Assembly (NCBI GenBank): GCA_905250115.1
Contig: CAJNOI010000001.1
Location: forward strand, 124,001 to 188,000
Source of the DNA: Adineta steineri
Taxonomy: Eukaryota > Rotifera > Eurotatoria > Adinetida > Adinetidae
Direction of reading: 5' to 3'
Length of the DNA stretch: 64,000 nucleotides
In this document: piece by piece, positions 59,749 to 64,000 of the stretch
Layout: every line of letters starts with the position of its first letter
How positions within the stretch are numbered: the stretch's first letter is position 1
Notes under the pieces: model-generated
What the model saw: only the letters and a program-made list of their open reading frames with translations
Told to the model about the DNA's origin: nothing
The model's database searches: none
Translations under genes and position numbers: made by a program

Positions 59749-62658
59749 ATGAGAAAATCATATGTACGTTTAAAATTTTTGTATATAATTATTGCAATGA
59801 GTTTTATATTAAATACAATTTCTATTACATATTTTTTTCCACCATTATCATCGGATTTAAAACACTCTACAGTCAATTCGAGAACATGGAATGATAATAT
59901 TCTCAGTACTATCGAACGATCTACAAAAGCACTTGAAAAACTTAAAAGATTATTATCTAATGTTATGTCTCCAAATGATCAACCATGGATTTGGATATCT
60001 ACAGGAGAATATCCATCTGTACCTTATCAACCAACTAAACTCTTAAATGAACATATTCCAAAAACATTATATAATGTTACAAAATTACCTAAATCTGTTA
60101 TCAATGAAGTTAATCGCGTTTGTAAACGTTTAAAACAATGTGATAAAGCCGGTGGAGAAATTTGGTGTAAATTATTTCAAAAAACTTATGTAAATACACT
60201 TGAAACAACGACAACACTACTTGATGATAATTCAACATATATAATAACTGGTGATATTGATCTTATGTGGTTACGTGATAGTAGGTATGAATAATAATAA
60301 TAAGAAAAAAAACTCAATAGTCTAAATAAACAAATAATTTTAAGATTTTAAATTAGTGCACAAGTTCATCAATATTTACCATTATGGAATGATTCAGATA
60401 TTCAACGTATTATTGAAGGTCTTATTCGTCGACAAATTCAATTTATTTATTCTAATCCATATGGAAGTGCATTTCGTTTAAAGCTTCGTCCAAATCCTCC
60501 ATCCGATGATTCTCTTCTACCAATACATACTCGTAAAGGTCGAAATGTACATGTTGCTATGCATAATTATGAATTAGATAGTTTATGTTATCATATACGT
60601 TTAAGTTATTCATGGTGGAAACAAAGTCAACGAACAAATGTATTTGATGATCAATGGTTAGTTGCAATTTCAATGATAATTCAAGTTATGATTATTGAAC
60701 AACATCATACACAAATTTCACCTTATCGTTATACAGAATTACAAAATAATTATCAAGGTATTCCAGTTGCTTATACAGGAATGACTTGGAGTGGATTTCG
60801 ACCAAGTGATGATCCAACAACTTATGGTTATCTTATACCAAGTAATATGATGGCATCTGTTGTTTTAGAACAATTAACTGAAATGATTATAAATCTATTT
60901 CCTGAACAAATTCAACTTTTACAACAAGTATGAATTATTAAATTTAATCAGATTTATTTAAACCTATTAGAAGTATAATCTCCTTTATCTATCAATATTC
61001 AATAAACTAAAATAATCGTATTAGATTAGTGATATAAATCATTGAATTTATTGTTTGTGAGCAATTACAATACAGCTAATAATAAATATTACCATTTAGA
61101 TAAACTAATCTAATACAGACGATAAGATAAAAAGAAAAGACTAATAAACATCTTCTCACTCTGTTTTAACGGGATTCTCGAATTTCGTCAACATAATTAT
61201 AGGAAGTTTGCTAGTGTCATTATGTGATTACAAATATGTAAAAATAGTTCCTAGTAACTATATTAAAGAGTTTAAACTTAGATCTACTTATTCTAATAAT
61301 ATTAGGTTAAGTTTTCACATGAAAAAATCTATACTGAACTTCTGCTATCACAGTTGGTAAGAATCGATTGAACTTTCGCCAGTGACAAATGTTCTACTGA
61401 CGAAGAGACAGTAAGCCAAGATTATAGAACATTTGAATAGAACACAATAAAAAATTATCAAACTGAATAGTTCTTTTATTTTTATTAATCAGATTGCACA
61501 ATTACAAGCAGATATTCTTTCTGGTTTAAATACTTATGGTGTAACAGATCATCCAAAATATGGAAAAATTTATGCATATGAAACTGATGGTTTTTCTAAA
61601 TATCTTCTTGTTGATGATGCCAATGTACCATCACTTCTTTCAGCATCTTATTTTGATTTTAAAACACCTTATGATCCATCAAATGAACTAATTCAATCAA
61701 CACGTCAATTTATTTTATCAAAAAATAATACATTGTTTTTTGAAGGAAAATATGCATCAGGTATTGGAAGTCAACATACACAAGCAAGATATGTTTGGCC
61801 AATGGCTATTATTATGGAAGGATTAACAATGATTATTGACAATAAAACAAAAATAGATCTAGATTATGTATGGGAAAGATTAGAAGTAAGTCATGCCGAT
61901 ACATTTGCTATGCATGAAAGTTTTAATGTCGAAAATCCAAAACAATTTTCTCGTCCCTGGTAAAATAAATTATTTGAAAAATAATTTCTTTATATTCTTT
62001 ACATTCTTATAGGTTTGCCTGGGTTAATTCGCTTTTTTCTGAATTGATCTTAACTCATTTGGATCATTTAGAAGAATGGTTACGTTATCGACGACCAGCT
62101 AATTTAGATCAACGATTGTCTAATATAAATCAACGACCGCCTAATATACATCCACGATTGCCTACTACAAGTCGACGACCGTCCAATATAGATTCACAAT
62201 TGTCTAATATAAGTCGACTACCGCGTAATTTAGACCCACAATTATCTAATACAAGTCAACGACCGCCTAATATAGATCCACGATTGCCTAATAAAGATCG
62301 ACGGCCGTCTCATGTAGACCCACGATTATCTAATATAGATCCACAATTGTCTAATACAAGTCAACGACCGCCTAATATAGACCCACAATTGTCTAATACA
62401 AGTGGACCACCATCTAATATAGACCCACAATTGTCTAATACAAGTCGACGACCATCTAATATAGACTCATTATTGTCTAATACAAGTCAACGACTGTCTA
62501 ATATAGATCCACAGTTGTCTAATACAAGTCGACAACCGTCAAATATAGATCCACAATTGTCCAATACAAGTCGACGATCGTCTAATAAAGATCCACGATT
62601 GCCTAATAAACATCCACGATTAACTAATAAAGATCGACACCCGTCTAATACAGATTGA
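59749..62658 (+). CDS. GH125 exo-alpha-1,6-mannosidase-like protein with repeat tail
   Basis: Exons 59749-60284, 60357-60927, 61493-61959, 62013-62658; 739 aa. Start at the first ATG (MRKSYVRLKFLY), which gives a signal anchor at about residues 9-31. The GH125 (DUF1237) core is unmistakable: TGDIDLMWLRDS, YELDSLCYHIRLSYSWW, PVAYTGMTWSGFRPSDDPTT, YGYLIPSNMMASV, KIYAYETDGFSKYLLVDDAN, VPSLLSASYF, YASGIGSQHTQARYVWPMAI, MHESFNVENPKQFSRPWFAW. GH125 enzymes cleave alpha-1,6-mannose and are known from bacteria and fungi; I know of no typical animal member, so horizontal acquisition is likely (inference). After the core (about residue 550) comes a tail of roughly 185 aa of heptad-like repeats [RQ]-R-x-[PS]-N-[IT]-[DS] without parallel in the family. 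Intron 2 is 565 nt. Confidence 0.9.
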
Positions 62659-62685
62659 CGATCGTCTAATATAGATTGACGAATC
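62092..62685 (+). repeat. 21/42-bp minisatellite in the GH125 3' end
   Basis: Units of 21 bp pair into a 42-bp higher unit encoding RRPSNID-PQLSNTS. About 27 in-frame units occur up to the TGA at 62656-62658, and at least one further degenerate unit continues after the stop. Confidence 0.9.
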
Positions 62686-63439
62686 AAAGAGTACTGAATC
62701 ATTCTTGCTTGTTATCTCTTCAAAACTACTTATATTTTTTATGTAATGCCCATTGTTTAATACATCATGTATCAATAAATTTATTTGATTATCTTATTTT
62801 TTTACAATAAAAAAAAGATAAAGTTTTGTGACGTAATGAAATGAAAAAAATGATATCATGCGATATACGAAGATTTTTTTTAGAAAATATATTTTATCAA
62901 CTAGTAAAATATAATACTTATATTTATAATTATAAGATAGTTTTTTTCTACAAAGACAAAAATAATAAGAAAATGTATTATTAATCTTTTTTTCTTTTCT
63001 AAGTCATTCACCTGTGGCTAATACATTACCTAGATAATAGAAATAAATCTGTTTCTCAATTGATAATTATAACTGTAAATAGATTCAAAGAAGCGTATAT
63101 AAACAACAAAAATCCACTGTGAGAAATCTGTTTTGTGTACTGAAGACGTATTTTACAATATGTCGTGATTTCTGAATATTACATCCGATGTATGTTTCTT
63201 TTTTAAATAAAATTAAATATTATGAATGGTTGTTTTTGAGCAAAACTTATAGTAATAATAAAATAAGATTTAAAACGTAAAGCAAACATATATTTTCTTT
63301 TTAAAATTCTTGGAATGCAGACAATACAAATAACATAAACACAAAAGCTGACACCGGTAAAAGTAATTTCAAAGAGAAAAACTAGAAGAAACTTGAGATA
63401 CTCTAAACTATTGTCTGTTCCAAGTGAATTTTAGTATGT
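62659..63439. other. intergenic between convergent genes
   Basis: 3' flanks of GH125 (+) and NDP kinase (-). AT-rich; AATAAA-like motifs at 62771 and 62806. Nothing else seen. Confidence 0.5.
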
Positions 63440-64000
63440 TTATTCATAGATCCATCGTTCAGCTGTATGTGCCCAGTTGGCAACTTCTTCTGGACGGAAC
63501 CATAAATCGATTTCGCGTTTAGCAGCTGTTTCTGAGTCACTACCATGGCAAATGTTACTAAAATTATAAATAAAAAAAAGAACGTTATAAAAATATTTTC
63601 AAGACAAAATGATAAATATCTTACCGTCCGGTAACGATTGAAAAATCACCACGGATGGTACCAGGTTCAGCTTTTGATGGATCAGTAGCACCAAGCATTT
63701 TACGACCAACTGAGATAACGTTTAAGCCTTCCCAAACCTTAAAAATAAAAACAATAGAGATTATTTTTAAGAAAAATCAATAAAATATACCATAGCAACG
63801 CATGGTCCACTGCCGACGTAGGTTAAAAGTGGTTCAAAGAATTTTTTTCCCTTGTGTTCTTCATAATGGCTTTCAAGTAAAGCTCGTGGGGCCTATTATA
63901 AAAATAAAATTTTAATTTAAATATAAAATGAAATTTTCTAAACTAACTTGGATCATTTTAAGACCAACAAGTTTATATCCTTTTTGTTCAAATCGACGAA
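63440..64000 (-). CDS. NME: nucleoside diphosphate kinase, 5' end outside window
   Basis: Complement exons 64000-63948 (partial), 63892-63791, 63737-63625, 63557-63440. The enzyme transfers the gamma phosphate between nucleoside triphosphates through a phospho-histidine. Visible family blocks: [82 protein letters not shown] with the catalytic His, and a C-terminal [18 protein letters not shown]. This is the group I (NME1/2) layout, full to the C-terminus. The start codon and P-site N-terminal part lie beyond 64000. A typical housekeeping gene; symbol stands for the NME1/2 family. Confidence 0.96.

Overview
The window is nuclear DNA of a small invertebrate animal. It is visibly AT-rich, with intron-rich genes whose introns are mostly 45-70 nt with GT-AG ends, and metazoan housekeeping genes (RNF41, PRKD, SOSS-B, BMS1, PSMA5, TOP3B, SEC11, EIF2AK1, LRRC71, NME). 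Three surface/glycan-type genes of non-animal flavour (a GH125 mannosidase, a DUF3431 protein and an FkbM-like methyltransferase) lie among them. Very short intercistronic gaps end in AG directly before the next ATG, as expected for spliced-leader trans-splicing. Together these fit a bdelloid rotifer (Rotaria/Adineta type) best. The phylum is inferred, not proven. All exon models were joined by hand with reading phase checked at every junction; no similarity search was run.

Layout. 0-10.5 kb: 3' part of RNF41 (+), then SOSS-B (-) divergent from a protein kinase D gene (+, 18 exons) that carries two interchangeable, mutually exclusive exons, then a small unknown gene. 10.5-16.7 kb is an accessory stretch: a decayed coiled-coil gene, a divergent pair of secreted/membrane paralogues of unknown function around a promoter with a duplicated element, and a 678-bp MITE with TIRs and TA target duplication. 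16.7-26.5 kb: FkbM-like methyltransferase, a two-exon gene remnant, a DUF3431 gene, a 999-aa orphan zinc-finger protein (-), and a shredded pseudogene copy of the FkbM-like gene.

26.8-40.1 kb is a tight run of six same-strand genes (NUDC-like, BMS1, a glutamine-rich protein, PSMA5, TOP3B, C1D) with gaps of 26, 86, 285, 205 and 102 nt. The first two gaps end in a splice acceptor touching the next ATG. 41-43.5 kb: a divergent, possibly Rel-homology protein (-). 45.3-48.7 kb: SEC11 followed by an HRI-like eIF2alpha kinase, again operon-like. 50-54 kb: UPF0462/C4orf33 and the ciliary protein LRRC71. 54-59.7 kb is a gene-poor AT-rich stretch. 59.7-64 kb: the GH125 gene, whose 3' end is an in-frame 21/42-bp minisatellite that runs on past the stop codon, then the 3' part of nucleoside diphosphate kinase (-).

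Functionally the window mixes ribosome biogenesis and RNA handling (BMS1, C1D, TOP3B), protein quality control and secretion (PSMA5, SEC11, RNF41), signalling (PRKD, HRI) and surface glycan genes. The least explained parts are the divergent paralogue pair at 13.1-15.0 kb, the alternative PKD exons, the 999-aa orphan and the GH125 repeat tail.
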